In this document: piece after piece, positions 15,017 through 21,128 of the stretch
Position numbering within the stretch: the first letter of the stretch is position 1
Layout: each line of letters begins with the position of its first letter
Source of the DNA: an uncultured Peptococcaceae bacterium
GTDB lineage: Bacteria; Bacillota; Desulfotomaculia; Desulfotomaculales; Desulfallaceae
Assembly: GCA_913064925.1 (NCBI GenBank)
Contig: CAJYBN010000012.1
Span: forward strand, 1 to 23,689
DNA length: 23,689 nucleotides
Direction of reading: 5' to 3'
The notes under the pieces: generated by a model
Database searches by the model: none
What the model was told of the DNA's origin: nothing
What the model saw: only the letters and a program-made list of their open reading frames with translations
Program-made: the position numbers and the translations under genes

Positions 15017-15923
15017 TGCTGTGATAAGGGTACAGGTTCCCGCTACAGCCGCCAACCTGGGGCCCGGCTTTGATTGTTTAGGCCTGGCTCTTAAGCTGTA
15101 CAACGTGGTGGAATTCAGCAAAATACCTCGCGGTCTGGTTATTGAGGCCGAAGGTGAGGGTGCCGGGGAACTTTCCCGTGAGGAAGACAACCTGGTTTAC
15201 CGGGCGGCTTGGCAGGTATTTGCCCGCGCCGGTTTTGACCCGGGCGGCATACGGATAAGGATGGTCAACGCCATACCGGTTGGGCGGGGCCTGGGAAGCA
15301 GCGCCGCTGCCGTTGTTGGCGGCATAGTAGCGGCTAATATAATGTGCGGCGCCGGGCTGAATAACAGGGAACTGCTTGCCTTGGCCAGTTCCATTGAAGG
15401 ACACCCGGATAATATAGCCCCAGCGCTGCTGGGCGGCCTGGTTATTTACACCGGTGAAGAAGGGGACGTGCAGTGGATAAAGATAAACCCGCCGCCGGGC
15501 ATTAAGGCGGTGGTGGCGGTTCCCAACTTCCCCGTCAAAACCAGGGATGCCAGAGAAGTGCTGCCGCATTTGGTTACCATGCGCGATGCCGTTTTTAATG
15601 TCGGCCGGGCAGCGCTGTTGGTGGCTGCCCTGCAGGCGGGAGACCTGTCGCTGTTGGGAACGGCCATGGACGACAGGCTGCACCAGCCTTACCGCGCGGG
15701 CCTCATACCGGGTTTCAAAAAAGTGATGTCGGCAGCCAAACTGTCCGGCGCAAGGGGAGTGGCTCTGAGCGGTGCTGGGCCGGCGATTATCGCCCTGGCG
15801 GACGGTAACTTCCAACAAATTGCCGAGGTAATGAGGGAAACCTTTCGGGAAAGCGGCGTAAACGCCCGCTCCATGGTACTGGAACCCAGTTCAGTAGGAG
15901 CCAGAGCACTAGAAGTAATATAA
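15009..15923 (+). CDS. thrB: Homoserine kinase (GHMP family)
   Basis: ThrB phosphorylates homoserine with ATP to give O-phosphohomoserine for threonine synthase. It is a 304-residue GHMP kinase with the N-terminal VPATAANLGPGFD motif, the ATP-binding GLGSSAA at residues 94-100 (preceded by PVGR), and the C-terminal SGAGPAIIALA. The ATG at 15009 overlaps the end of hom by eight bases. GGAGG (15004-15008) abuts that ATG, whereas the in-frame GTG at 15021 is 12 bases away, so the true start could be either; coupling to hom is likely in both cases. thrC is not in the window. A second candidate homoserine kinase, apgM, lies two genes downstream. Confidence 0.96.
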   Translation: MNNAVIRVQVPATAANLGPGFDCLGLALKLYNVVEFSKIPRGLVIEAEGEGAGELSREEDNLVYRAAWQVFARAGFDPGGIRIRMVNAIPVGRGLGSSAAAVVGGIVAANIMCGAGLNNRELLALASSIEGHPDNIAPALLGGLVIYTGEEGDVQWIKINPPPGIKAVVAVPNFPVKTRDAREVLPHLVTMRDAVFNVGRAALLVAALQAGDLSLLGTAMDDRLHQPYRAGLIPGFKKVMSAAKLSGARGVALSGAGPAIIALADGNFQQIAEVMRETFRESGVNARSMVLEPSSVGARALEVI

Positions 15924-15935
15924 GGAGTGGTTGAG

Positions 15936-17174
15936 ATGCTGATCGTGCAAAAATATGGCGGTACATCGGTGGGAGACGTATCCCGCATCAAGAACGTGGC
16001 CAGGCGTGTTGTTAAAAAGCACCAGGAAGGCCATCAGATGGTGGTTGTGGTTTCCGCCATGGGCGATACCACCGATGATTTAATAAAGCTGGCGCGCGAA
16101 ATTTCCGACAACCCGTCGCCCAGAGAGATGGACATGTTGCTGTCCACGGGCGAGCAGGTGTCCGTCGCTCTGCTGTCCATGGCCATAAAGAGCCTGGGGG
16201 TGGAAGCCGTTTCACTTACCGGCCCGCAGGCGGGTATTAAAACGGACGAGGTTTATTCCAAGGCGCGCATTAAATTCATAGATTGCTCCAGGCTGAGGGC
16301 CGAATTGGGTGCAGGTAAAATTGTCGTGGTGGCGGGCTTCCAGGGTTTGAACGACAACAATGACATTACCACTCTGGGCCGAGGCGGTTCCGATACCACT
16401 GCGGTGGCGCTGGCCGCGGCGCTGCAGGCGGACCTGTGCGAAATATATACAGACGTGGACGGGGTTTTTACCACCGACCCCAGGGTGGTACCCACTGCGC
16501 GCAAACTGGAAGCCATCACGTACGATGAAATGCTCGAACTGGCGCACCTGGGAGCGGCGGTACTGCATCCCCGGGCGGTGGAATGCGCCAAGATTTACGG
16601 CATACCGCTGCATGTGCGGAGCAGCTTCAACAACAATCCCGGAACCATTGTTAAGGAGGAAACGGACATGGAAAAAAACATGGTCATTACGGGTATCACT
16701 TTCAATAAAAACGTAGCCAAACTGGGCATATTCGGGGTTCCCGACCAGCCCGGTATAGCTTACATGGTTTTTAAAATGCTGGCCGAGCGGAATATAAATG
16801 TGGATATGATCGTGCAGAGTTCCGTGCGCAACGGCGTGAACGACATTTCCTTCACGGTGGCGCAAGACGACCTGCGCAAGTCGCTGGAAACCATAGAGGA
16901 AATCATTAAGGTGGTAGGGGCGACGGGCTATACCCACGATGCCCACGTGGCTATGGTATCCGTGGTGGGGGCGGGCATGACCAGCAATCCAGGCGTGGCG
17001 GCCATGATGTTCGGCGCGCTGGCGGACGAAAATATCAACATCGAGATGATTTCCACGTCGGATATTAAAATCTCGTGCATAGTGAAAAACCACGAAGCAG
17101 AAAAGGCGGTTAGAGCGCTGCACAAGAAATTCGAGCTGGAAGAAATGGGTCAGTGCCACTGCTGCGCGTCATAG
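15936..17174 (+). CDS. lysC: Aspartate kinase, alpha subunit
   Basis: Aspartokinase makes aspartyl phosphate, the first step of the lysine, threonine and methionine pathways. It has 412 residues with the N-terminal kinase motif KYGGTSVG (6-13), FQGLN and GRGGSDTTA (148-156). Two C-terminal ACT domains cover about 255-330 and 335-405 (DQPGIAYMVFKMLAERNINVDMI; GMTSNPGVAAMMFGALADENINIEMI). The ATG at 15936 lies eight bases after AAGGAG (15922-15927); an in-frame GTG at 15927 overlaps that site. An internal start at 16668 gives a separate beta subunit, as in the alpha2-beta2 class. It starts 12 bases after thrB. No lysine riboswitch is present, fitting its place inside an operon. Confidence 0.97.
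   Translation: MLIVQKYGGTSVGDVSRIKNVARRVVKKHQEGHQMVVVVSAMGDTTDDLIKLAREISDNPSPREMDMLLSTGEQVSVALLSMAIKSLGVEAVSLTGPQAGIKTDEVYSKARIKFIDCSRLRAELGAGKIVVVAGFQGLNDNNDITTLGRGGSDTTAVALAAALQADLCEIYTDVDGVFTTDPRVVPTARKLEAITYDEMLELAHLGAAVLHPRAVECAKIYGIPLHVRSSFNNNPGTIVKEETDMEKNMVITGITFNKNVAKLGIFGVPDQPGIAYMVFKMLAERNINVDMIVQSSVRNGVNDISFTVAQDDLRKSLETIEEIIKVVGATGYTHDAHVAMVSVVGAGMTSNPGVAAMMFGALADENINIEMISTSDIKISCIVKNHEAEKAVRALHKKFELEEMGQCHCCAS
16653..16659 (+). promoter_or_regulatory. Internal ribosome binding site for the aspartokinase beta subunit
   Basis: A full AAGGAGG within the lysC coding sequence, eight bases before an in-frame ATG at 16668. It encodes Val-Lys-Glu-Glu, a stretch just after the kinase domain where little sequence constraint is expected, so keeping a perfect ribosome binding site suggests selection. 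Confidence 0.85.
16668..17174 (+). CDS. lysC: Aspartate kinase beta (regulatory ACT) subunit from internal in-frame start
   Basis: The last 168 codons of lysC, starting at codon 245 (MEKNMVITGITFN), encode exactly the tandem ACT domains without the kinase domain. A perfect AAGGAGG eight bases upstream makes independent initiation likely. In B. subtilis LysC and Corynebacterium LysC, the beta subunit of the alpha2-beta2 enzyme is made in just this way and binds the feedback amino acids. Which amino acid controls this enzyme cannot be told from the sequence. It is not a separate gene, but a second product of the same frame. Confidence 0.82.
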   Translation: MEKNMVITGITFNKNVAKLGIFGVPDQPGIAYMVFKMLAERNINVDMIVQSSVRNGVNDISFTVAQDDLRKSLETIEEIIKVVGATGYTHDAHVAMVSVVGAGMTSNPGVAAMMFGALADENINIEMISTSDIKISCIVKNHEAEKAVRALHKKFELEEMGQCHCCAS

Positions 17175-17203
17175 ACAGTTACAGTTATTACATGGAGGTT
17201 GGT

Positions 17204-18415
17204 ATGAAATACGTAGTGCTTGTGGGCGACGGGATGGCCGACTACCCGCGGCCTGAACTGGATAACAAAACGCCGCTCCAGTATGCCGCAACTCCCCACA
17301 TGGACCTGCTGGCGTCCCGGGGTTCAATGGGCATGGTTAACACTGTGCCCGCCGGTTTCCCGCCGGGCAGCGATGTGGCCAACTTGTCCGTGTTGGGATA
17401 CCCGCCGGAAAAATATTATACCGGCCGCTCACCGCTGGAAGCTGTAAGCATGGGGGTTGAGCTGGAGGACAGGGATGTGGCTTTCCGCTGCAACCTGGTA
17501 ACTCTGTCGGATGACGAACCGTATGACAGCAAACGGATGGTTGATTACAGTGCAGGGGAGGTTTCCAGCAGCGAGGCCCGCGAGCTGGTGGAAGCCGTCA
17601 ATGACCGGCTGGGTTCTGCTACCAGGCGCTTTTACCCGGGCATCAGCTACCGCCACCTGCTGGTATGGCGCGACGGCCCGGAAAGGGCTGCATTGACGCC
17701 GCCCCATGACATACCCGGGCGCACGGTGGCGGAATACCTGCCCCGCGGCGAGGGAGCGGACGAGCTGTTGGAACTGATGAGGCGCAGCTATCCCATTCTT
17801 GCTGGTCACCCCGTTAACAGAGCCAGGGTGGAAAAGGGCCTGCGCCCGGCCAATTCCATCTGGTTGTGGGGCCAGGGCAAGAGGCCCTCACTTCCCCCTT
17901 TCAAGGATCTGTACGGGCTGGAGGGAGCTGTGATTTCGGCGGTGGATCTCATCATGGGCATTGGCATATGCGCCGGATTGCGCGTCATCAAGGTGCCCGG
18001 TGCCACCGGCAATATAAACACCAATTACCGGGGCAAGGCGGAGGCCGCCCTGCGGGCCCTGCGGGAAGGGGCCGACCTGGTTTACCTGCACGTGGAGGCA
18101 CCCGATGAGGCTGGGCACCAGGGAGATACCGGTACCAAAGTTAGAGCCATTGAAGAAATAGACCGCAACGTGCTGGGCTTGTTGCTGGAAGGCCTGGCGG
18201 AATTCGGACCATACAGGCTTTTGTTGCTGCCGGACCACCCCACGCCGCTCAGCATTCGCACACATACCGCCGAGCCGGTGCCGTACGTGATTATGAACAG
18301 CCAAGACGTGGGCACAACAGCCAGACATTACTGCGAGGCTGCCGCCGCGGCCGCTGGAATCGTTGTGCCAGACGGTCCCTCGTTAATGAAAATGTTTGTT
18401 GCGGGTGTCGGTTAA
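17204..18415 (+). CDS. apgM: Cofactor-independent phosphoglycerate mutase of the archaeal (proposed homoserine kinase) type
   Basis: A 403-residue member of the alkaline phosphatase superfamily, in the ApgM branch. It has the metal-binding VLVGDGMADYP (Asp9), the phosphorylated serine in SDVANLSVLGY (Ser62), HVEAPDEAGHQGD, and LLPDHPTPLSIRTHT. ApgM interconverts 2- and 3-phosphoglycerate. A bacterial subgroup found in threonine operons has been annotated as proposed homoserine kinase (TIGR02535, from memory). Here it sits last in pheB-hom-thrB-lysC, alongside a canonical thrB, so either role is possible. The ATG at 17204 follows GGAGGT (17194-17199); the frame is open back to 17153 inside lysC, but those codons are not family-like. 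A terminator follows. Confidence 0.93.
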   Translation: MKYVVLVGDGMADYPRPELDNKTPLQYAATPHMDLLASRGSMGMVNTVPAGFPPGSDVANLSVLGYPPEKYYTGRSPLEAVSMGVELEDRDVAFRCNLVTLSDDEPYDSKRMVDYSAGEVSSSEARELVEAVNDRLGSATRRFYPGISYRHLLVWRDGPERAALTPPHDIPGRTVAEYLPRGEGADELLELMRRSYPILAGHPVNRARVEKGLRPANSIWLWGQGKRPSLPPFKDLYGLEGAVISAVDLIMGIGICAGLRVIKVPGATGNINTNYRGKAEAALRALREGADLVYLHVEAPDEAGHQGDTGTKVRAIEEIDRNVLGLLLEGLAEFGPYRLLLLPDHPTPLSIRTHTAEPVPYVIMNSQDVGTTARHYCEAAAAAAGIVVPDGPSLMKMFVAGVG

Positions 18416-18434
18416 ATGACCGCTGCTTGTTTTC

Positions 18435-18462
18435 CGCCGCTACTATGAGCGGCGATTTTTTT
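18435..18462 (+). terminator. Rho-independent terminator after apgM
   Basis: A perfect 7-bp stem, CGCCGCT (18435-18441) and AGCGGCG (18448-18454), with a six-base loop, followed by A and a seven-base T run. It ends the pheB-hom-thrB-lysC-apgM operon, 19 bases after the last stop. Confidence 0.92.
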
Positions 18463-18484
18463 GCAGCAGGGGCGGTAAAAAGTG

Positions 18485-18513
18485 TTGCCAAAGGTACGGC
18501 GGGGGTATATAAT
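18485..18513 (+). promoter_or_regulatory. SigA-type promoter of sdpR-sdpI
   Basis: TTGCCA (18485-18490), a 17-base spacer, and a perfect TATAAT (18508-18513). These are the same hexamers and spacing as the promoter at 13166. The predicted start, about 18520, lies directly before the palindrome at 18523-18546. Confidence 0.85.
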
Positions 18514-18522
18514 GGCACTAAC

Positions 18523-18546
18523 ATATTTAGAATATTATCTAAATAT
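18523..18546. promoter_or_regulatory. Operator palindrome, probable SdpR binding site
   Basis: Perfect 9-bp arms, ATATTTAGA (18523-18531) and TCTAAATAT (18538-18546), around a six-base ATATTA centre. It covers about +3 to +26 of the predicted transcript and lies 22 bases before the start of an ArsR-type repressor gene. This is the expected place and shape for autorepression by that family. It is AT-rich and has no T tract, so it is not a terminator. Confidence 0.8.
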
Positions 18547-18568
18547 CTAATTAATAGGGGGTGAACGC

Positions 18569-18865
18569 GTGTTTGATTCCCTTTTTAAGGCGCTGTCCGA
18601 CCCTACCAGGCGAGAAATATTAAAGATGCTGCGCCAGGGGGATATGACGGCGGGGGACATTGCCCGGCATTTCGACATATCCAAGCCCAGCATGTCTCAC
18701 CACCTGAACGTGCTCAAGCAAGCGGAACTGGTACTGGATGAAAGAAGAGGCCAGTATATATATTATTCTTTGAATACCACGGTATTTCAGGACGTGCTGG
18801 CCTGGTTGGCCGATTTGGTAGAAAACAACAGGAAGGGTGATAAAAATGTTGAATTACAAAAATAA
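18569..18865 (+). CDS. sdpR: ArsR-family repressor, SdpR-like
   Basis: A 98-residue winged helix-turn-helix repressor. Residues 5-22 (LFKALSDPTRREILKMLR) and 27-69 (TAGDIARHFDISKPSMSHHLNVL, wing RRGQYIYYSLN) match the ArsR fold. The ELCVC metal-binding box of ArsR/SmtB proteins is missing, so it is not likely a metal sensor. It overlaps a downstream SdpI-like gene by 20 bases, matching the sdpRI pair of B. subtilis, in which SdpI sequesters SdpR at the membrane when toxin is present. The GTG at 18569 follows TAGGGGG. Autoregulation through the 18523-18546 palindrome is inferred. No sdpABC toxin genes are in the window. Confidence 0.9.
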   Translation: MFDSLFKALSDPTRREILKMLRQGDMTAGDIARHFDISKPSMSHHLNVLKQAELVLDERRGQYIYYSLNTTVFQDVLAWLADLVENNRKGDKNVELQK

Positions 18866-19529
18866 TAGCTCCGGTTTGAGCATTAAAGGACAGCTGCGCC
18901 GCGATTGGCCGGCGGTGGCCCTGGTGGTTGCTGCGCTGGTAGCCGGCTGCTTTATCTACCCGTACCTGCCGGAACAGGTGCCGGCGCACTGGAACCTGCA
19001 GGGTCAAGTGGACCGCTATGCTTCGCGTTTTTGGGGGGCGTTCGGCATTCCCCTGCTGAGCGCGGGAATTTACTTAATGATGCTGCTCCTCCCGGTTCTT
19101 GATCCGCGGCACGGCAATTACGCCAAGTTTGCCGGAACGTACCAGGTCTTGAAAGTAACCATAGTTTGCTTTCTTACCGGATTATACGTTATAGTGGTAC
19201 TGTCGGCCCTGGGATACTCCGTTTCTGTAGAGCGCCTGGTACCGTTGGGCGTTTCACTGCTTATTGTCATTATCGGCAACATAATGGGCAGAATACGTCA
19301 CAATTACTTTGTAGGCATTAAAGTACCCTGGACTTTAGCCAGCGAACAGGTATGGCAAAAAACGCACCGCATGGCGGCGCCGATTTGGGTGTTGGCGGGA
19401 TTGGCCGGCATGGTGGGTGCCTTATTCGGAGGTAAAACGGCGGCGGTATTTCTTTTCGCTCCCCTTTCCGTAGCCGTGGTTGTACCTGTGCTTTACTCCT
19501 ACCTCCTTTACCGGCGCCTGCACGGTTAA
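18846..19529 (+). CDS. sdpI: SdpI-family membrane protein (immunity/signal transduction)
   Basis: A 227-residue protein with about six membrane spans (roughly 22-42, 62-80, 98-120, 130-150, 178-198 and 202-220). The N-terminal part carries a DUF1648-like segment (LPEQVPAHWNLQGQVDRY). The C-terminal part has the SdpI signature RHNYFVGIKVPWTLASEQVW followed by KTHR. In B. subtilis SdpI gives immunity to the SdpC toxin and captures the SdpR repressor. Here it overlaps sdpR by 20 bases. The ATG at 18846 was chosen because AGGAAGG (18830-18836) lies nine bases upstream; an in-frame GTG at 18837 directly abuts that site. With no toxin genes nearby, it may protect against toxins made by others or serve another envelope-stress role. 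Confidence 0.9.
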   Translation: MLNYKNNSSGLSIKGQLRRDWPAVALVVAALVAGCFIYPYLPEQVPAHWNLQGQVDRYASRFWGAFGIPLLSAGIYLMMLLLPVLDPRHGNYAKFAGTYQVLKVTIVCFLTGLYVIVVLSALGYSVSVERLVPLGVSLLIVIIGNIMGRIRHNYFVGIKVPWTLASEQVWQKTHRMAAPIWVLAGLAGMVGALFGGKTAAVFLFAPLSVAVVVPVLYSYLLYRRLHG

Positions 19530-19553
19530 AAAAAATTTGCGGGAGGTAAAACA

Positions 19554-19889
19554 ATGGGAAGTTTTGACCGCAGGAGACCAAATTTTGATAAATTTCGCCA
19601 CTGGTTCATAGAAGAAGTAAACCGGCACGTGGCACAGAAAATCGACAATCCGCTGGTTCCCTGGTTGGAAGTGGGTGACCGGGAAAAGCGTGAGGCAATT
19701 ATCGAATCCTTTATGCATTTCCTGGAAAGCAATTTCGGTTTTCGCCCGGTAATCAATACTAAATTGAGCACCATGGAAGGCCCGCTGGAAAGCGTCGTCA
19801 TCCGCATATTCCACACCTTTTCCACCATGCTGTTGGTGGAACACATCAACCAAAAGGTGCTGGAAGAAAGGGAAAAGAAGCTGCATTAG
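19554..19889 (+). CDS. Conserved-looking small protein of unknown function
   Basis: I do not recognise this 111-residue protein. It has a good ribosome binding site (GGGAGGT at 19541-19547, six bases before the ATG), and it follows sdpI by 24 bases, so it is probably co-transcribed. It is soluble and mixed-charge: a basic N-terminus (SFDRRRPNFDKFRHWFIEEVNRHV), a central segment (NPLVPWLEVGDREKREAII), and a C-terminal helical stretch (LESVVIRIFHTFSTMLL followed by a charged EEREKK end). There is no signal peptide, cysteine or known motif. Its composition and codon use look like the neighbouring genes, which supports it being real. Confidence 0.68.
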   Translation: MGSFDRRRPNFDKFRHWFIEEVNRHVAQKIDNPLVPWLEVGDREKREAIIESFMHFLESNFGFRPVINTKLSTMEGPLESVVIRIFHTFSTMLLVEHINQKVLEEREKKLH

Positions 19890-19908
19890 CCGCATGCCGG
19901 ACGCTTAC

Positions 19909-19930
19909 GGCCGGACTGAGTGCACCGGCC
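19909..19930 (+). terminator. GC-rich hairpin after the small unknown gene, possible weak terminator
   Basis: Perfect 6-bp arms GGCCGG (19909-19914) and CCGGCC (19925-19930) around a ten-base loop, 19 bases after the stop codon. The following bases (TTGCCATAATTT) contain only short T runs, so termination would be inefficient, leaving read-through into sleB possible. Confidence 0.45.
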
Positions 19931-19940
19931 TTGCCATAAT

Positions 19941-20006
19941 TTACTCCTTGGCCAACTAATCGACAGGATTGTATAATTAAGCCGACAACTCGGGCCAAGG
20001 AGGTAA
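19941..20006 (+). repeat. Inverted repeat sequestering the sleB ribosome binding site
   Basis: CTCCTTGGCC (19944-19953) is perfectly complementary to GGCCAAGGAG (19993-20002). Three more pairs (19941-19943 with 20004-20006) form around one bulged G. The right arm contains most of the AAGGAGG ribosome binding site (19997-20003). The 39-base loop contains the TATAAT element. In a transcript entering from upstream the site would be masked; in one starting near 19984 the left arm would be missing. Confidence 0.65.
19948..19977 (+). promoter_or_regulatory. Possible promoter of the LysM-SleB gene
   Basis: TTGGCC (19948-19953), 18 bases, and a perfect TATAAT (19972-19977). The -35 match is only moderate. 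Transcription would start near 19984, leaving a leader of about 28 bases. I saw no convincing SigG-type hexamers, although sleB genes are SigG-dependent in B. subtilis. Confidence 0.5.
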
Positions 20007-20011
20007 TGTTT

Positions 20012-20782
20012 TTGGACAAGATGAGCAGGAGAGGCACAATTAAATATGCGTGTATTTTTCTGACAGCCATATTGGTGTTCCTGTTCCCCGCGTTTTCCGC
20101 AGCGCAGGTCCACACCGTCAGCCGGGGTGACACCATATATAAGATTGCCAAGTGGTACAACGTGGAGCAGTATGCCCTGCGCTATACCAATAACCTGTGG
20201 GGAGATTTAATATACCCGGGCCAGCGGCTGGTGATACCCTCCAAGTACAACGTCCGCCGGGGCGACACCTTGTTTTTGCTCAGCAAAAAATTCGGGGTCG
20301 GCTTAAACGCGCTCAAGGGGATCAATAAACTGGGGAGCAATATGATATACGCCGGGCAAGTACTGTACATACCTTCCAGCCCAGCGGCGGCCGGCGGGGT
20401 AAGCCGGTCTGGGATCAGCAGGGCGGATTTTGATCTCCTGGCGCGCATTATTACCGCTGAGGCCGATTCGGAATCATACCGCACCCAGGTGGCGGTTGGC
20501 GCGGTGGTGCTCAACCGCGTGGCCAGCCCGCTTTTTCCCAATACCATTCGCGAGGTGGTATACCAGGTGGACCAGGGCGGCAAGTACCAGTTCGAACCTG
20601 TGCTGAACGGCTGGATCAACCGCCCTGCCAGCGAGTCCGGCAAGCGAGCCGCGCTAGACGCGCTTAACGGCTGGGATCCAACCAACGGAGCCCTTTACTT
20701 TTTTGAATCGTGGGTTCCCAACAAATTTCTGCAGTCGCGTCCTGTAAGCATAATATTGGATTCCTTCACTTTTACTTATTAA
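20012..20782 (+). CDS. sleB: LysM-containing SleB-type cell-wall hydrolase
   Basis: A 256-residue exported hydrolase. It has a signal peptide (residues 5-31, hydrophobic 13-28, ending FSAA), two LysM peptidoglycan-binding repeats at about 33-76 and 79-121 (both with RGDT and a final IP), and a SleB/Hydrolase_2 catalytic domain at about 138-255. The domain has Glu150 in ARIITAEADSE and VGAVVLNRV, typical of spore-cortex-lytic transglycosylases. B. subtilis SleB uses a different N-terminal binding domain, so this could also be a YkvT-like vegetative or spore enzyme. The TTG at 20012 lies eight bases from AAGGAGG (19997-20003); the ATG at 20006 is only two bases from it, and the ATG at 20021 is 17 away. 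Gene-level assignment is sure; the symbol is tentative. Confidence 0.88.
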   Translation: MDKMSRRGTIKYACIFLTAILVFLFPAFSAAQVHTVSRGDTIYKIAKWYNVEQYALRYTNNLWGDLIYPGQRLVIPSKYNVRRGDTLFLLSKKFGVGLNALKGINKLGSNMIYAGQVLYIPSSPAAAGGVSRSGISRADFDLLARIITAEADSESYRTQVAVGAVVLNRVASPLFPNTIREVVYQVDQGGKYQFEPVLNGWINRPASESGKRAALDALNGWDPTNGALYFFESWVPNKFLQSRPVSIILDSFTFTY

Positions 20783-21062
20783 AGGTGATTCTAACCGCAA
20801 ATTATTAACAAAGGGTGCTTCCGTTACTTCACCCGCTCCGGGTTCTGCGCCGGACAACTGCAGGGCCTATTCCATGCGAAACCGGGCCGTCCCGGTCCTG
20901 GCAACCCGCCCGGTTCGGGCCGGCGCGTGCGCATCCTGCGCGCGCCTTCCGGTTTCGCTCCTTCGCTGCGCCAAAATTTCTCACATCACTGCTGCGGGTA
21001 ACTAAAAGCGCCTGCAGAAGTTTGTCAGCAGATTGCCTAACCACCCACCCGGGCGGTTTTTT
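20783..21062. ncRNA. Gene-free, GC-rich block with nested inverted repeats; possible structured RNA or repeat element
   Basis: This stretch has no credible gene, and frames across it have low-complexity, Arg/Ala/Gly/Pro-rich translations. Outer arms GCGAAACCGG (20876-20885) and CCGGTTTCGC (20949-20958) are perfect 10-bp complements. They enclose two further hairpins: 20908-20920 (GCCCG/CGGGC) and 20922-20946 (GGCGCG/CGCGCC plus CGCA/TGCG), giving a three-way-junction shape. A smaller hairpin lies at 20837-20854 (TCCGG/CCGGA). A terminator-like stem ends the block at 21039-21062. It might be a structured RNA on either strand or a member of an intergenic repeat family. I cannot match it to a named class. 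Confidence 0.4.
21039..21062 (+). terminator. Terminator-like hairpin before the rtcB promoter
   Basis: AACCACCC (21039-21046) and GGGCGGTT (21051-21058) pair with one A-C mismatch around an ACCC loop, followed by a six-base T run (21057-21062). It would end a transcript coming from sleB or from within the structured block. Confidence 0.7.
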
Positions 21063-21064
21063 GT

Positions 21065-21092
21065 TTGCACCCCACTTGAAAAAGGTTACAAT
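21065..21092 (+). promoter_or_regulatory. Probable SigA-type promoter of rtcB
   Basis: TTGCAC (21065-21070), 16 bases, and TACAAT (21087-21092), each one or two mismatches from consensus. Transcription would start near 21099, about 30 bases before the rtcB ATG. It lies directly after the terminator-like hairpin. Confidence 0.6.
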
Positions 21093-21128
21093 ATGATGTA
21101 GAGAACCGGTAAGTTCAGGTGGCAAGTC

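Noticed and set aside
14153..15190. A 345-codon open frame on the - strand
   Set aside because: It is antisense to hom and the start of thrB, both with clear catalytic motifs; its translation shows no domain and it has no ribosome binding site I could see.
16212..17159. A 315-codon open frame on the - strand
   Set aside because: It is antisense to lysC, is His/Arg-rich without motifs, and is best explained by codon bias.
20876..20958. A cobalamin, T-box or SAM riboswitch
   Set aside because: None of the conserved core sequences of these classes was seen here, and no related metabolic gene follows directly.
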